Source of the DNA: Circinella umbellata
Lineage: Eukaryota; Mucoromycota; Mucoromycetes; Mucorales; Lichtheimiaceae
Assembly: GCA_025093555.1 (NCBI GenBank)
Contig: JAIWNF010000042.1
Span: 186,001-250,000, forward strand
DNA: 64,000 nt
Direction: 5' to 3'
Below the pieces are notes generated by a model. It was not told the DNA's origin, did not search any database, and was given only the letters and a program-made list of their open reading frames with translations. Made by a program: the position numbers and the translations under genes. Shown here one piece after another: positions 50,001 to 62,273 of this stretch (positions are counted from its first letter, which is position 1; each line of letters starts with the position of its first letter).

Positions 50001-50907
50001 TGCGGATGTAAAAAATAATAAAATTGGATCCAGTAGAATAAGACGATTATTTGTGATAAGACCATTTTCTAAATATTTATATAAATTATGCAACTTCTTG
50101 TATCAGTCCAAAAAATCTCCTGTTGTTTAGGGGACATATATGCATAATTTCTTTTAATTCCAAGGGTGTTGTTACCATAGCAAAGCATAAGTGATACTAC
50201 GAGCCCTGACACTGTAGAGTGGCCTGTTTTTTTCATTGTTAAGTATGCCATTGGTACAGCAAGTGCACCCAGTGTGCCACAAAACACACGGATAGCAACA
50301 TAAGGAACACCATTTTCAATATAGTCCCTATAGTATAAACAGTTATAAGCACATATATTAAGTCTCTGTTTATTTATATAGTTACACACACTTACAGTCC
50401 AACTTCTTTAAAGTTAAATGAACCATCCAGACCAGCAAGCTTTCCAACTAATGCAATAAGCATCTTGGCCAGTGGTGGATGAACATCGATGAAGAACCCC
50501 ATGTTAATATATTTACTTGCAAACCCACCAAAATGTACCTCGTCAAATCTGAAGAAAAAATGTGTACATTATGTAGAGTTACAGGGTAAATAACCTGCTA
50601 TCTATCTATACATTCAAAAAAATAAAAATAAATTGCAAGCGACTTATTTTTCTTACACAACAGAACCAGGTTGAGATATCTTCCATAATCGAATATAAAG
50701 TGACCAAAGAGTTAAACATATAACTATAGTATATTCATTCTTGGTAAAAGATACAATTTTTGTTGCTAAACGTTGTTTATGTTGATGATCGGCTTTCCAT
50801 ATTTTGTCATCCAAATAAAGTGGATCACATCTATCTTGTCTAGTAGATGATCGCGTGGGCCATCCAAAACGTCGTTGACGCACTTGTGCTTGTGACAAAA
50901 ACGTCAT
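47069..50907 (-). CDS. Dolichyl-phosphate-mannose protein O-mannosyltransferase (PMT family)
   Basis: Modelled as thirteen exons: 50907-50657, 50548-50396, 50327-50176, 50068-49954, 49853-49694, 49613-49424, 49326-49231, 49039-48817, 48693-48419, 48301-48171, 48090-47916, 47751-47424, 47243-47069, giving 807 residues, typical for the family. It transfers mannose from dolichyl-phosphate-mannose to Ser/Thr of secreted proteins in the ER. The PMT signatures are FDEVHFGGF with the essential Asp-Glu pair, [24 protein letters not shown], a central MIR-repeat lumenal region ([32 protein letters not shown]), and [20 protein letters not shown] followed by the last helices. The exon 8 donor was set at 48816 (GTAGGA) to give EVSAY. 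A Pmt2-like subfamily is suspected but not proven. It is head-to-head with the small gene at 51128. Confidence 0.93.
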
Positions 50908-51127
50908 TAATGATAAACTTTTAGTTTACAAGTGCTGCCCTTATTTCAACAGCAATTAAAAAGAAAATGTGAAAAAAAGAGAGGATTGGTGATGTGTTTA
51001 ACTCGATTATATTGAATATATTATCATAGGATTTCATTTTTAGCTGGCATGTCAGTATGATAACATGTAAAACTCAGTGGCATGTCAAAAAAAAACACGT
51101 CTCTCTTTCCCTTTTTCGGTTTCATCC
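50908..51127. promoter_or_regulatory. Shared bidirectional promoter region
   Basis: Only 220 bp separate the divergent start codons of the PMT gene (50907) and the small mitochondrial-type gene (51128). Both promoters must lie here or overlap the neighbouring coding sequences. Confidence 0.6.
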
Positions 51128-51544
51128 ATGTTTCGAGGAGTTGCGTTACGTGTATTTCGACAACAACAGCACATTCGCGCCATGTCAACTAATAATAATA
51201 ATAATAAAGAAATCTTGGCATTACCTGCAACAGCAGAAGAAACTGTTCAAGTGGACGTCAATGACACATATAAACTGAAAGAGTTGGGTCCTGTTGGTAA
51301 GTCTTTCTAATTTTTTCTTTGATCATTTTTAATTTTCAGTAACGCGGTATATATACTTTCAGATCTAATGAATGAATATAATATGTATATAGTGGTTAAT
51401 GAAGATGGATCCATAAGTCGTATTAATAACTGGCATGAAATGGCAGATATTGAGAAGTCGAATGTTAACCGTATATTATTAAAGCGTAATCGTCAAAGAT
51501 TAGAAAGGTTAAAGAAAGCTGAACAAGACAAGAATAGCGTATAA
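51128..51544 (+). CDS. Small conserved-looking protein, probably mitochondrial
   Basis: Modelled as two exons: 51128-51296 and 51393-51544, giving 106 residues. The N-terminus (MFRGVALRVFRQQQHIRAMS) is basic, hydroxylated and free of acidic residues, as in a mitochondrial presequence. The body reads KLKELGPVVVNEDGSISRIN, then NNWHEMADIE, and ends in a basic amphipathic helix (RNRQRLERLKKAEQ). The join at 51392, rather than the AG at 51362, gives the smooth GPVVVNEDG reading. I have a sense of small fungal proteins with this GPVVVNxDGxxSRIxNW pattern but cannot name one with confidence. No catalytic motif is visible. Confidence 0.72.
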
Positions 51545-51751
51545 TTAAAAAAGAAATCTTTTTTTTTGTTTTGTTTATTATTTGTATAATAAAAAAAAGG
51601 GCGGGAATGAATTGAATGAAAAAAAAAATGAATGATACAGTTATTGAGGAAAGATAAAGGATATGATTTTTTATATCAAAAAATATGAGAAGAGGAGTAT
51701 ACACGAAGAAGGGGATTAAGATTATATGCAATAATTAAATATATAAATGAT

Positions 51752-54700
51752 TTAGTTGATGTCGCTGTAATAGTTTTCACGCATGAATTCAAAGAATGCG
51801 AAATGATCAGGTTCAGCACCATGACGATAGACGAATTGAGAAGCAAGATAAGCACCAAAGAGAGCCTTAACATAAGGTTCAGGAATACGTTGAACAAGGG
51901 TTTCAAGACCAATTTCTTCCAAAAGCAACTTGGGGAATGCACGACTCAATACATCAGTACGTAATTTGATATTATCCCATAAGGATGTACCTTGAAGTTG
52001 TTCAGTTAATTGAACAATAGCGACTGAAAGTTCATCAGAAAGAATGGAAATAGGTTGTTTGGTCTTTTGGTGTTCACGCCACAAAGCTTCGAATTCAACA
52101 CGAGCGTTACGTTCAATAGTTTTTTGTACTTCTTGAACATACTGTTGATAGAAATCAGGAACATGACCATCCTTGACACACATATTCTTTGCAAATCCAG
52201 CATCATCAAATGCTAAGGCAGCCAAAACTTCAAGAGAGGAGGAAGTAACACCACCCTTATTTGCAGAGGCATCTTTGAAGATAACAATACCTTGCTTTTC
52301 GAGACGGAGACGAGCTTCTTGAGTGAAGAACAAGTTGGCACCTTCAACAATATATTTGAAAAGAGGAGTACCATCGATGTCAACAAGCTTGTGGACGTTG
52401 GCCAAATCTACAGATTCAGGACGGCCACCACATGGAACAAAGACAGTGGCTTGAGCAAGTGGATTGGTATGGAAGGTGTTACGGAATTGGAAACCATTTT
52501 CTACTACTTGACCATTGTACAAAGTGACATTGTTATCTTCAAGCAGGACGCGGAAGCCTTCATCAGATAATAAACTAGTATCAAAGCTGTTGATCATCAA
52601 ACGTTCATTAGCCAATCGGCCAAGCTCTGTACGATCAATACCCTTGCGGTCATATAAGACACCAGATCCATCAACGATAGCAATAGTCTTATCCTTGGAA
52701 ATCTTAATTTCGTTTGAGCCCAAATCACCATCGGGACCGCCGGTTTGTAACTTGGTGCATTCTTCTTCTTTCAAGCCGAATGTGCGGTAAATGCCCAGGA
52801 CATATTGATGGACAGAGCGAGTAGTCATACCATAAGTATCGTGAGGAATACCACCCATTGATTGACTCTTCCCAGTAGTGAACGCCTTCCAGAAGGGAGC
52901 ACCACGAGTACGAGCATGTAATGAAGCCCAGTCCATATAATCAGCAGTACCTTCATCAGGACCAAAGAACAAAATTTCTTCCTTGTTGTCCAAATCGACC
53001 AATGTTTCCTTGATACCAGGAGTCTTTCCAGCGATCAACAAATCCAAAATCGAATCAACATATTTTTCGAATGCTTCGCGTGCCTTATCTTGTTGATCAA
53101 TGTTCAACAAAATGGTACCCTTGGAACCACCTTCAGGAATATCCTTGTTCTTGCGTTGTTGAGTAGCAGCCAGTGCATAATTCTCATCAAAGACGGTACG
53201 CTGGTTAATTGAATAAGCTTCTCGGTTACGCGAACGAATGATACGAATACCACCACGAGCTACATCACGGAAACGTAAATGGAAACCACGGAATTCAGAA
53301 CCAACGACCAAGAACATACCATACAACTTGGTTTGGTATTCGATCTCAGGCAAAAAGTCAGGTCTCAAACGGAAAGACAAGGCAACCTTGGTAGTTTGGA
53401 AAAAGTTGGTCTTAACTACATTTTTGTTGAAAGTCAGGAAAGATTCAAATACCAATTGTTCATGAGCATTGGAAGTCAACAACTTGATCTTATGACTCAA
53501 TTCTTCATTGGTCAGATTTTCAACCGTGGTCAAACGTTGGTAAGAAATTGTGGGTTCTAAGGAAGCCTCGCGTTGGTTAACATAGTGAACAGTAGCAAAG
53601 TTGGCATATAATAGCTTCACCAAATCGGGGTAACGCTTGATGATGTCTAAAATGTATTCACGAGTAAAAGTATCTTGACGTAAACGTTTCTTCAATTTAT
53701 TGAGCACTTCTTCATGGACGGGATTGCGGACATCCAAAATGTTAGACAAACTCAAATACTCCTTGCCTAAACGGTTCAAAAAGTGTTGTGCAAAGATCCA
53801 TGCGACATAACCATATACAGATTCTTGGACAGATAATTGGTTGCGTTGGAAAAGATATTGTAATGGACTGGATGGCAAACAGTAAATCAAAGATGTTTCC
53901 TTCATAACTTGATGGATGGTAGTCTCAATTGGCAAAGCAGTGGAGCCGGGAACGGGGCTAAGGTACAAACCAATGATGGTGATACCATTAGAGAATTGTT
54001 CTGTATATGGAAATATTATCGATTTTAGAATTCTGACCAAATAAAATGGTTAAAAAAATACATACTGAAAAATAAAATGACTTACCAACATATTTGCGTG
54101 CAGAGAACAAATTATAATAATGGTACAAATCAGACATGGCAGAGAAGAAACCAACAGTGCTGCGTTGATGATAACCAATAATCAAACGGCGTTCTCGTTT
54201 GCCTTGTGATTCAATCATTTCAATGACAGGGCCCTTACGCTGAAGAGCACTTTGCATAACCTGCTCGTAAGCATTTAAAGTATGATCAGTAGCTTTGCGT
54301 AAGAAACTCTTGTCAGCAACTTGTCTGATATCAGTCTGTTCTTCTGCGGAAGGGGTAGGATTGACAAATTGACACTTGGTGACAAAATAAGATCGGAGTT
54401 GGGAGGTTACACCATTGGCTGTACCGCTGGAGCGGTATGACTCGACGCGATATGCTTTGGCGGGGGTAGATCCATCTAAATATTTTCCGTCGATCCTATA
54501 ATTTAATAAACCAAAGTAATTATGCGGTTGGTTATCTGTATTGTAATATGAAAATATGTACTTTTTTGTGCTTAATTTATATAACTCACTTCTTTTCAAT
54601 TTGTGGGCCACTGAAATCTGTGACACCAGGTTGTGATGAATGAATATACACTGAAGAGTCCTCTCCTTCCTTGTCTAATTTAATATCTAAGGCATTTTCG

Positions 54701-55106
54701 TTTCTTGTGTATGCAAGCATCTTGGCACCATATAAAGCCATAACATGGTTGGAAATAGTTTCAACAGGTTCAAGAGCAAAATAAAAATCATCGATACCCA
54801 AGTTTCTAATAAAATTCAATCCAAAAAGATATATTTATACATCAGGCCATGGATATATATAATAATAAGTATAAACCATCCACCTCATCGAACCCAAAAG
54901 CCAAAAACTTACCCATAGAACCAAGCAACTTCGTTTTCAATTAAATCCTTTGGCATAAAACCAGTTTGTTCGATATGTTGACATACTTGAACCATTTGAT
55001 CTTGTTTACCAGCGAACACATTAGTGCTATAACCATAACCATCGTCACACTGATCTTCATGATCATTGTTAATAGCAGTTCGTGCCAAAGGTGATGCCGT
55101 TGACAT
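51752..55106 (-). CDS. GDH2: NAD-specific glutamate dehydrogenase (large, Gdh2 type)
   Basis: Modelled as four exons: 55106-54913, 54805-54590, 54495-54086, 54000-51752, giving 1022 residues, in the range of fungal Gdh2 (about 1000-1100). It oxidatively deaminates glutamate to 2-oxoglutarate and ammonium with NAD+, feeding the TCA cycle during growth on amino acids. The catalytic core is in the last exon: RDVARGGIRIIRSRNREAYS, the KDIPEGGSKGTI active-site lysine segment, FFGPDEGTADYMDWA, GGIPHDTYGMTTRSVHQYV, and the nucleotide-binding part (GGPDGDLGSNEIKISKDKT). The N-terminal 270 residues are the regulatory extension typical of the large class. The gene converges on the small mitochondrial-type gene, 207 bp apart. 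Codon bias suggests good expression. Confidence 0.96.
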
Positions 55107-57093
55107 GATGTATATGTATATAAATTATAATAAAAAGAAGAGGAAATATAATAAAAAGTAGTCAAAGAAGGGAAAAATTCAAATTCTTGATTTTTCTTGA
55201 AAAACTTTGGTGGAAAAAACAAATTTAAGCAACACATTGACCCCATTTATATATGACCATGGCTTTAACAAGCGCATATTGACCCCCCATCATTCTGAAA
55301 CTATTTGATTGGCCGAGTCGTGCGAAAAAAAATCTTTTTGATCGGAGTATACTAAAGTAGAATGATGCAATGTTCACTTAAAAGTATAAGATTAGGTTTA
55401 AAAGATAATTTTCCCCACCGTTTAACATTATTTTTGCCCACTATTTCTCAAAAGGAAACCACCCGTTTCTGTGTATACATATGTATGTATGTGTTAACGT
55501 ATAAAGGGTGCAAAAAAAAAGTCGGTGTTCTTTTCACGAATTGTCGTCATAGTATTTTTTTTATTGCCAAGAGAAGAAAATAATAATGAGACGATCCGAT
55601 AGACATCATTTTAGAGATCTGGGGCATATTGTTACTATTCTTTATTATGGTTTATTGAACATATGTTTCTAATTTATTATTACAATTAATTCGTGCTTTC
55701 TACGTTTATTTGTTTGATAACAGCCTCTTATCTTGATATTCACAAAAAAAAAGGTTTCATTCGAGCCGAAAGAAATTCATTCTGAGAAACTTTATTTAGT
55801 TGTTTGTGGAAAAACAATTATATATGGTGGTGCACACGCCCCACCCCACCCCCTCCCCCGGATCCCCTTTTTTTCTTTCAAAATAAAACCGCGGAACTCA
55901 TATCTTTTCTTGAGCGGCATCTGTAAAGTAGAAACAAGAATGTGGCCTGGGCCCAACATTATTACAAAATAAAAATAAAATCCGCATTACCCCCCACAAA
56001 AAAAAGCTACATACATCTTGTCGGCAACAGTTTTTAAGTGTCATTTTTTACCTTTGAGGTAAGGCGTTTATGGTGTTGAAAATAAAAAGAACCGACTCAG
56101 TCTATTTTAAGTAGTATTATGGGTGCAAGTAAGTAGTGGCCGCGGAGCCATAGTGAAAAGAGTTATGATTGGTCGTAATTACTAAGTGATTAGTGATTTC
56201 TTGAGTTTTGTTGAATTATTGCATAATGCGCTGTTATTACTATTATCGGCTTTCAATGCGTCCGTCGCTGGGACTATACCCAAGAGGGTTTTTTAGATAA
56301 AGAATTTTTGTCTTCTTATCTTTTCAATTGTCTTCTTGCATTGCATTCTTAAGCAAGGAATAATCACATTATTAATATAGTGGTCGTCTTAACTATAAGC
56401 AAGCCTTCTAGACAAAATAGAATTCTGAAACTTTCTTAATGTAATAAAAAAAGAAATCTTGGGTATAGTTGAAGAATGGTGCGGGAAATCTGTGAAACAT
56501 AAATACTTTTTTTTTATTTCTCTTGCTGAAAGGGTCTACCAGGGTCCCAACTTAATTTTGCTGCTTAATGCATGATTACATTTAAATGTGTTTTTATTTT
56601 TTCTTCGCTTTTATCAAATGTGAAATGGCAATATCATACACTCAAATTATAGTTAGTAGAGCTCTATAATCGTCTCTTCTTCGGCTTTCAAGCTGTATAT
56701 CACTAAAATATGCCATTGTGATACGTTATAGAATCAATTTCGAAAGAGAAAATTGACATATTGACATGTGTTACTTAAAAGAGAACTATAATGTTTATCC
56801 TTGTAACTGTGGCGACCGGACCACATTCCTGATGTATCTTATCATATCACCTGCATCTTATCATATCTTGTGAAAATCCCAAAGACCAATTGCAACAAAT
56901 AGGGAAACAACCTCAATTTATATAATTTATATCGTATGCTTTGTTGGGGGCCAAACCAAGTATTCCGCGATGGGTGGCTTATTGGTCCAGTGATGCGGGA
57001 TAAACGCATATTGGCGGCATTGATTTCTGTTACAGCATTTATTAATAATTACTCCACTAACCACCAGGCGAACAGGGGCAAATAATAATAACT
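55107..57093. other. Divergent intergenic region between GDH2 and the SPF45-like gene
   Basis: Nearly 2 kb without a supported exon. On the GDH2 side, a CCAAT box in the coding orientation (reverse of ATTGG at 55308-55312) lies about 200 bp upstream of the start, a plausible Hap-complex site. A C-rich block is seen at about 55840-55865. Confidence 0.4.
55308..55312 (-). promoter_or_regulatory. CCAAT box upstream of GDH2
   Basis: CCAAT on the minus strand lies about 200 bp before the GDH2 ATG, in a GC-richer stretch (TTGATTGGCCGAGTCG). Hap/NF-Y complexes bind CCAAT in respiratory and nitrogen genes. A five-base match alone is weak evidence. Confidence 0.3.
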
Positions 57094-59165
57094 ATGCCAT
57101 TCTCATTATACGGTGATCTTCCCGAACCTTCTAAAGAGAAAGAATCGGGTAATTCGAATTCAAAAAACAAAAGCTCTTTTTCTGGACTTTATTCTTCTTT
57201 ACCTGCACCAGGATCAGGGGAAGAATCATCAAAAATTGGAAGACCATCTAAAACACAAACAGCAACTAGTAGCGATAATGGTACATCTTCACCAGGACAA
57301 TCTAGTACATCAAAACCAGCAGGTATTTAATAATCATTCATGGTCAAATGTCCTTTTTTTTATTATAATAATTATTATTATAATCAATGGCTGACCAATA
57401 ATAAAAAGGATGGTCTGCTTATGGCCATTTTCGGCCAGTTATGCGTAAACCAACAATCCAAGCCAAACCCAAACTCAATAGACCTGTGATACCCGCTGGA
57501 GCTACGATTGTTTCAACAACTACAGTAAATAAAGAAAGTTCCGTAGAAGAAGCTTCGCTACCACCACCAGCTATTTCCAAAGACAAAAGAACGGCAACAA
57601 TAACTTCATTACCACGTCCTGCCAATAATAATATCCCATATTTTTCTGCCAATGATGATATAAATGGGTTTAAAACATCACTGCAAAATAAGGTAATTTA
57701 TCTTTGTGTTTATAAAATCATATGGGAGGTGGATATTCGTTGTCTTGATTGCGACCTGTATACAACAACAAGAATATAAACGTAAAATAATATTTCTATA
57801 GAAAAAAGGAAAAAATAAAGGAAAACAGCAACAACAGCAGCAGCAAGCACAACCTGTTACGTTCGATATGAATGAAGATTATGATCCACATCGTCCAAAT
57901 GATTATGAACAATATAAAGAGGAACGGAAACAAATGAAGGAAGAGATAAGAAGACAAAAACGAGAGCAGCGACGACGACGACGATCACGATCACGATCTA
58001 TATCACCTTATTATTCATCAGATGATGATCGACGTTCACGATCTGGAAGTCCTAGAAATCGCGGACGTAAGTTAAAAAAAGAAATGATGGAAATAATACT
58101 ATAATTTAAAATGATGGAGGGTTAATAGTGTAATTTTTATATATAAATGACTTATAGGCGCATTTGCACCACCTGCCAATTTGTACGATTCATCTGAGCG
58201 TAACCGATCACCTTCTCCCCCATCGCCACCAGCTCATCGAGGACGGTCACCATCACCACCACATCGTTCTACTCCTCCTAAATCTGGTATTGATCTTAAT
58301 GAGACTGCTGACGAAGCTTATATGCGACGTGTTCGTATGAGTAGTCAACGATCGGCACCTCTCGCAGCAGCAGCAGCACCACCACTACCACCATCACACC
58401 CAACCCCAATGTAAGCATAAGATAGGTTCTGCCTAAGGTTAAGGAAATAAGGGATGACTCTTATGTATTAATCTCATGAAACAATGATAATAATAGGGAC
58501 GAAGATGATCAAGATGTTGAACGACCTATGTTAGGATTAGGAGCAGGTCCGCAAGATATGGCAAAGAAAGTTATGTCTAAATATGGATGGCAAGAAGGAC
58601 AAGGTGATATATATATATATATATATATATATTCTTTTCTACACTCATCAATAGACCAATTTTAATTTTGCATGCTAAATATTTTTCTCTTGTGTGAAAT
58701 TGAACTGTACTATTAGGCTTAGGAAGAGGTGAAGATGGAATAAAAGAAGCGCTTCATGTTCAACCTACAGGAAGAGGAAGCGGTGTTATTTCTTCACAAT
58801 CGTTTGTTCCTGCTAAACAGCAACAACAACCGCAAATTATAGAATCAAGAGTTGTATTGTTAACAAATATGGTTGGACCAGGCGAAGTGGATGATATGCT
58901 TCAAGAAGAAACAGCAGAAGAATGTGCAAAATATGGGCAAGTAGAGAGATGTTTGATTTTTGAAGTACCTAATGGTCAAGTACCAGATGACCAAGCCGTA
59001 CGTATATTTGTAAAGTTTACAACAGTAGATGCAGCAAGATCAGCATTGAACGATTTAAATGGTCGATATTTTGGAGGACGCGTAGTTACAGCCAAATTTT
59101 TTGATCGTGCAAGATTTGATAAATTGGATCTTGCACCTGGTTCAGATGAAGAGTTACATATATAA
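57094..59165 (+). CDS. SPF45/RBM17-like splicing factor (G-patch plus UHM)
   Basis: Modelled as six exons: 57094-57322, 57409-57692, 57802-58066, 58158-58410, 58497-58603, 58717-59165, giving 528 residues. The order is that of SPF45: an N-terminal SLYGDLP motif, a second conserved segment (GWSAYGHFRPVMRKP), an Arg/Ser-rich and charged middle (RRRRRSRSRS and KEERKQMKEEI), a G-patch (about 345-390, KYGWQEGQGLGRGEDGIKE), and a C-terminal RRM of the U2AF-homology type with the RYF signature (R-x-F) in GRYFGGRVVTAKFF. UHM domains bind ULM tryptophans in SF1, SF3B1 and U2AF65, so it should help choose 3' splice sites. It converges on ORC4, 240 bp apart. Confidence 0.93.
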
Positions 59166-59405
59166 TAATAGAAGTCTAGTATATATAACATTATGATTTT
59201 CTATTGATTAATCGCATTATGCAGATATTATATCATTATCAATCCTGATAATAGATGATTTACAACACAGATTTTTTATGTTAATGAAAGGAAAAACGAA
59301 TGATGATGAGAGGAAAGGGGGTATATTTACAAATGTAAAAAAAAAGAAATGATTTGTGCTATACATAATTAAAAGAAGATGGATTGAGTTATTTTATCTT
59401 CTTTT

Positions 59406-61414
59406 CTATCCAGTAACCCAACGCTTGATGGTGGTTGGACAATCTTTATATTTAAGTACGGCTTCAGTTACTTGATTCTGTTCAAGCATGAGTTTTGCCA
59501 TCCGATATTCTTTCGGACATTTTGCAATATCTTCCACAGGACAAACGAGTTCGAATCCTTGTAAATTTTCGAATGCCTACAGGGTAATCTAGTTAATTTT
59601 TCTTCTCTAGTAAAAAATAAATATATTTATTTATTACCTTTAAAGCGACAGCTCGCTTATATAACCGCACACCGAATCCAGCGCCTCGAACTTGTGTTTG
59701 ATTCATAAAATCTTTGTACTCATCATAAACCATTTCAAAGTTGAAAGTATTAATATCTTTTCCCAATAATTTTTTCATGGCAACGATAAGAATTAATTCC
59801 AACAACGAAACACCTACAAATAAGAAATAAAGAAGTTAGCTATCTCTATTTCCTTCCTTTCGTTTCAATTCTGTACCTTTAAGAATTTCTGTTTTTGAAT
59901 CAGATCGTTGAGCAAGGCTAGTTTCTTGAAAATGATTCATTGATAAGAAAGGGTTCTCTTCGCTAAGTTGTGAAATAGGTTCAAACTATATATTCCCCCC
60001 AAACCCAATACATTTTCTTAGTACATTAAATAGGGGACCGGAATATAAACGAAAAATAATAACTTACACAAATCTTGTAAAACATTCTAATATCTTTTGT
60101 CAAATCATATATACGCCTAATAATACTAATAATTGTCGTATCTTTAAAGAGTTCCTATAATTCGCCATATTATGTTCAGTACTTTTTTCGTATTTATATA
60201 TATATATATGTATATGAATATATTTACCTCAATAGATGTATTAAATTGATCCGCATATAAGCTGTAACCAGGTGTATCCGTTATTAATGTACGTAATTGA
60301 AGTGTCCTTTTTGTAAGTTCTTTAAATTGCTCAAATTCCGTTGGTGGGAACAAATATATTTGTCTATGTGAAAATCGAGATTTGACACGTTTTTCTAACA
60401 GTAACAATGCATCCTAAATAATATTAATTGTATGTAGTTTTTTTTAGTTGATTAAAAATCTATTCTATTTTTCTTTTTACTACCAAATTTCTTTAATAAT
60501 AAATATTACCAATCTACAAGTCAATCCAATTACAGCCATTGGGTTTTGTGCACTTTGCGCAGCATCAAATAGATTATATAATAACGCTTGTTTTGGTTGT
60601 TGTGCAAATAAATCGAATTCATCCAATATAAATATAACGGGTAATGTTGTTTTATCACCAGATTTTAATAAGGATAATAAATATTCAAACGATGCGGCAA
60701 ATGATGTCTATAGCCGTATATTTTTATATACAATTATTATTATTAGTTTTTACTTATCAAGCTTTCCCTATCCCAATAAATCAGAAGAAAAAACAAACTT
60801 ACAAAACGACGAGAAGATTGTTCTTGCTGTTGATCTACTTGTTGTCGTTCAAACAATTGTCGAGCAATTTCGTTCAGGGCAAGACGATCTGTTGACTGAA
60901 TCAATCCATTAAGTCGAATCACACAAAAGCCTTCTTCTTGGTCACTTGTGTTATGCTCTCTTGCAAGGTCGTCCAAAACACGACGAACCAACATTGTTTT
61001 TCCTGTACCTCGATTGCCAATAATTAAACAAGAGTTACTTTCACCTTTAGATACGGTTTGATCAAGTAGATCGTGTAATTTTTCATATTCTTCATCAAGA
61101 CCATAAAGTTGTGTTGGTACAGATTGTTCAGAAATGTGGGCCAAGAGTCGTGACGAGGCTAAATCGACATGATCTTTCAAGGTGTCATTATTATTGTTGT
61201 TGTTGGTACTAGTTAAGTCAAAATTATTAGTGGTAGTAATTGGTGCAAACGGATCGTCGTAAACGTCATTGATTACAGTAGGTTTAAAAGGACGGACGCG
61301 CCTATTAGTAGGTGAATCGGGTGCAGAACGTTTCACTGGTCGATGAGGTGATTTTCTAGTAGGTGAAGCTGGAAAAAACTTGTGGAAGTCATCCCATTGA
61401 AAAGTTTCTGACAT
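59406..61414 (-). CDS. ORC4: Origin recognition complex subunit 4
   Basis: Modelled as seven exons: 61414-60803, 60707-60510, 60413-60228, 60154-60068, 59985-59877, 59813-59638, 59576-59406, giving 512 residues. It is an AAA+ subunit of the complex that marks replication origins and loads MCM. The N-terminal 90 residues are basic and disordered. The AAA+ core follows: [12 protein letters not shown], Walker A GNRGTGKT (133-140), Walker [10 protein letters not shown] (about 228-236), and sensor-1-like [19 protein letters not shown] with KSRFSH (the Arg-containing ORC4 stretch). The C-terminal winged-helix region ends with [14 protein letters not shown]. The C-terminal exons are short but every junction keeps frame. 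It is divergent from the CBM14-like gene, 463 bp apart. Confidence 0.94.
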
Positions 61415-61877
61415 TTTTGTATTTGGGTTAAAAAAAACAGAGAAGAAAAAAACAATATGCTCTGGTTGCAAGTGCTCCGCTTTTGAAGAATAATTTTCGG
61501 TGAAATTTTAGAATTAGAACTACATGATGGATTAAGAGTGCCTTTTCTTTATGTGGAAAATTCAATCAAAGAAGGACTTTCCAAAATGAAATTTGTTGCC
61601 AACGCAATTGTTATGCTGATGAGAGTAATATGCCCGACTCTTTATTTTCATTGTTTTACTCTAGGGGCGAAGGACTCATGTGGTCAATAACTATATATAT
61701 TCAAAAAGAAAATGGTATTATAGAATATTCATTGTTCTTTATTGTAAACACTAACTCTTATTCGTTTTGACGCTTCGTAGCAGCGAATGGTGTGGATGGT
61801 CAAGTGTATATAAATGTTCTCTTTATAAACGTGTGCCCTTTTTTTATCACAAAGTTCGTGCTATCACTTCCATCATT
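61415..61877. promoter_or_regulatory. Divergent region between ORC4 and the CBM14-like gene
   Basis: 463 bp of AT-rich sequence that must carry both promoters. I recognise no specific site. The plus-strand frame upstream of 61878 is open, but the residues before the chosen ATG are not signal-like. Confidence 0.4.
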
Positions 61878-62273
61878 ATGCGTTTTATTACTATCATTGA
61901 CGTCTTTTTCATCTTCACCATCACCCTTTCAAATTTTATTATAACTGTATCTTCAGCATATATACCCGATCTTTGCGGTTCACCACCCAAAAACAAAAAT
62001 ACCGAACAAACTGCTTTAGTTCTTGGTTCATGTACCAAGTTTTATCAGTGCGATGAGGGTGAAGTTGTTGTCAAACAATGTAAACAATTCACGAAATATG
62101 ATTCAATTACGGGAAAATGTATTGGTTTGGATGGCAATGAGCCTGCGTTTTGTAAGGAAGGAACGGATTATTTAGAAGATAGACTACTCTTATCGTTTTT
62201 ATGGCTTTGTATATTTGTAGTTGCAATTATTGTCGTTATGATGACAGACACTACAGAAGAAGCTATATTATAA
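61878..62273 (+). CDS. Secretory CBM14-like (peritrophin-A) chitin-binding protein with TM tail
   Basis: Single exon, 131 residues. The start at 61878 is chosen because it opens directly into a signal peptide (MRFITIIDVFFIFTITLSNF). The mature part has exactly six cysteines (33, 52, 58, 68, 81, 92), spaced like a CBM14/peritrophin-A module, with CTKFYQCDEGEVVVKQC and YDSITGKC as the clearest part. A hydrophobic helix (about 103-122, LLLSFLWLCIFVVAIIVVMM) and a short acidic tail end the protein, so it is likely a type I membrane protein displaying one chitin-binding module towards the wall. Ligand binding is inference from the Cys pattern and aromatic residues. No GPI-like signal fits better than a TM helix. 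Confidence 0.75.
   Translation: MRFITIIDVFFIFTITLSNFIITVSSAYIPDLCGSPPKNKNTEQTALVLGSCTKFYQCDEGEVVVKQCKQFTKYDSITGKCIGLDGNEPAFCKEGTDYLEDRLLLSFLWLCIFVVAIIVVMMTDTTEEAIL

Noticed and set aside
52292..53560. Several plus-strand frames of 75-93 codons inside GDH2
   Set aside because: They are antisense to a long, well-conserved enzyme exon and have no features of their own.
56965..57035. GC-richer stretch considered as a tRNA gene
   Set aside because: No cloverleaf can be formed and no proper T-arm (GGTTCxAxxCC) is present.
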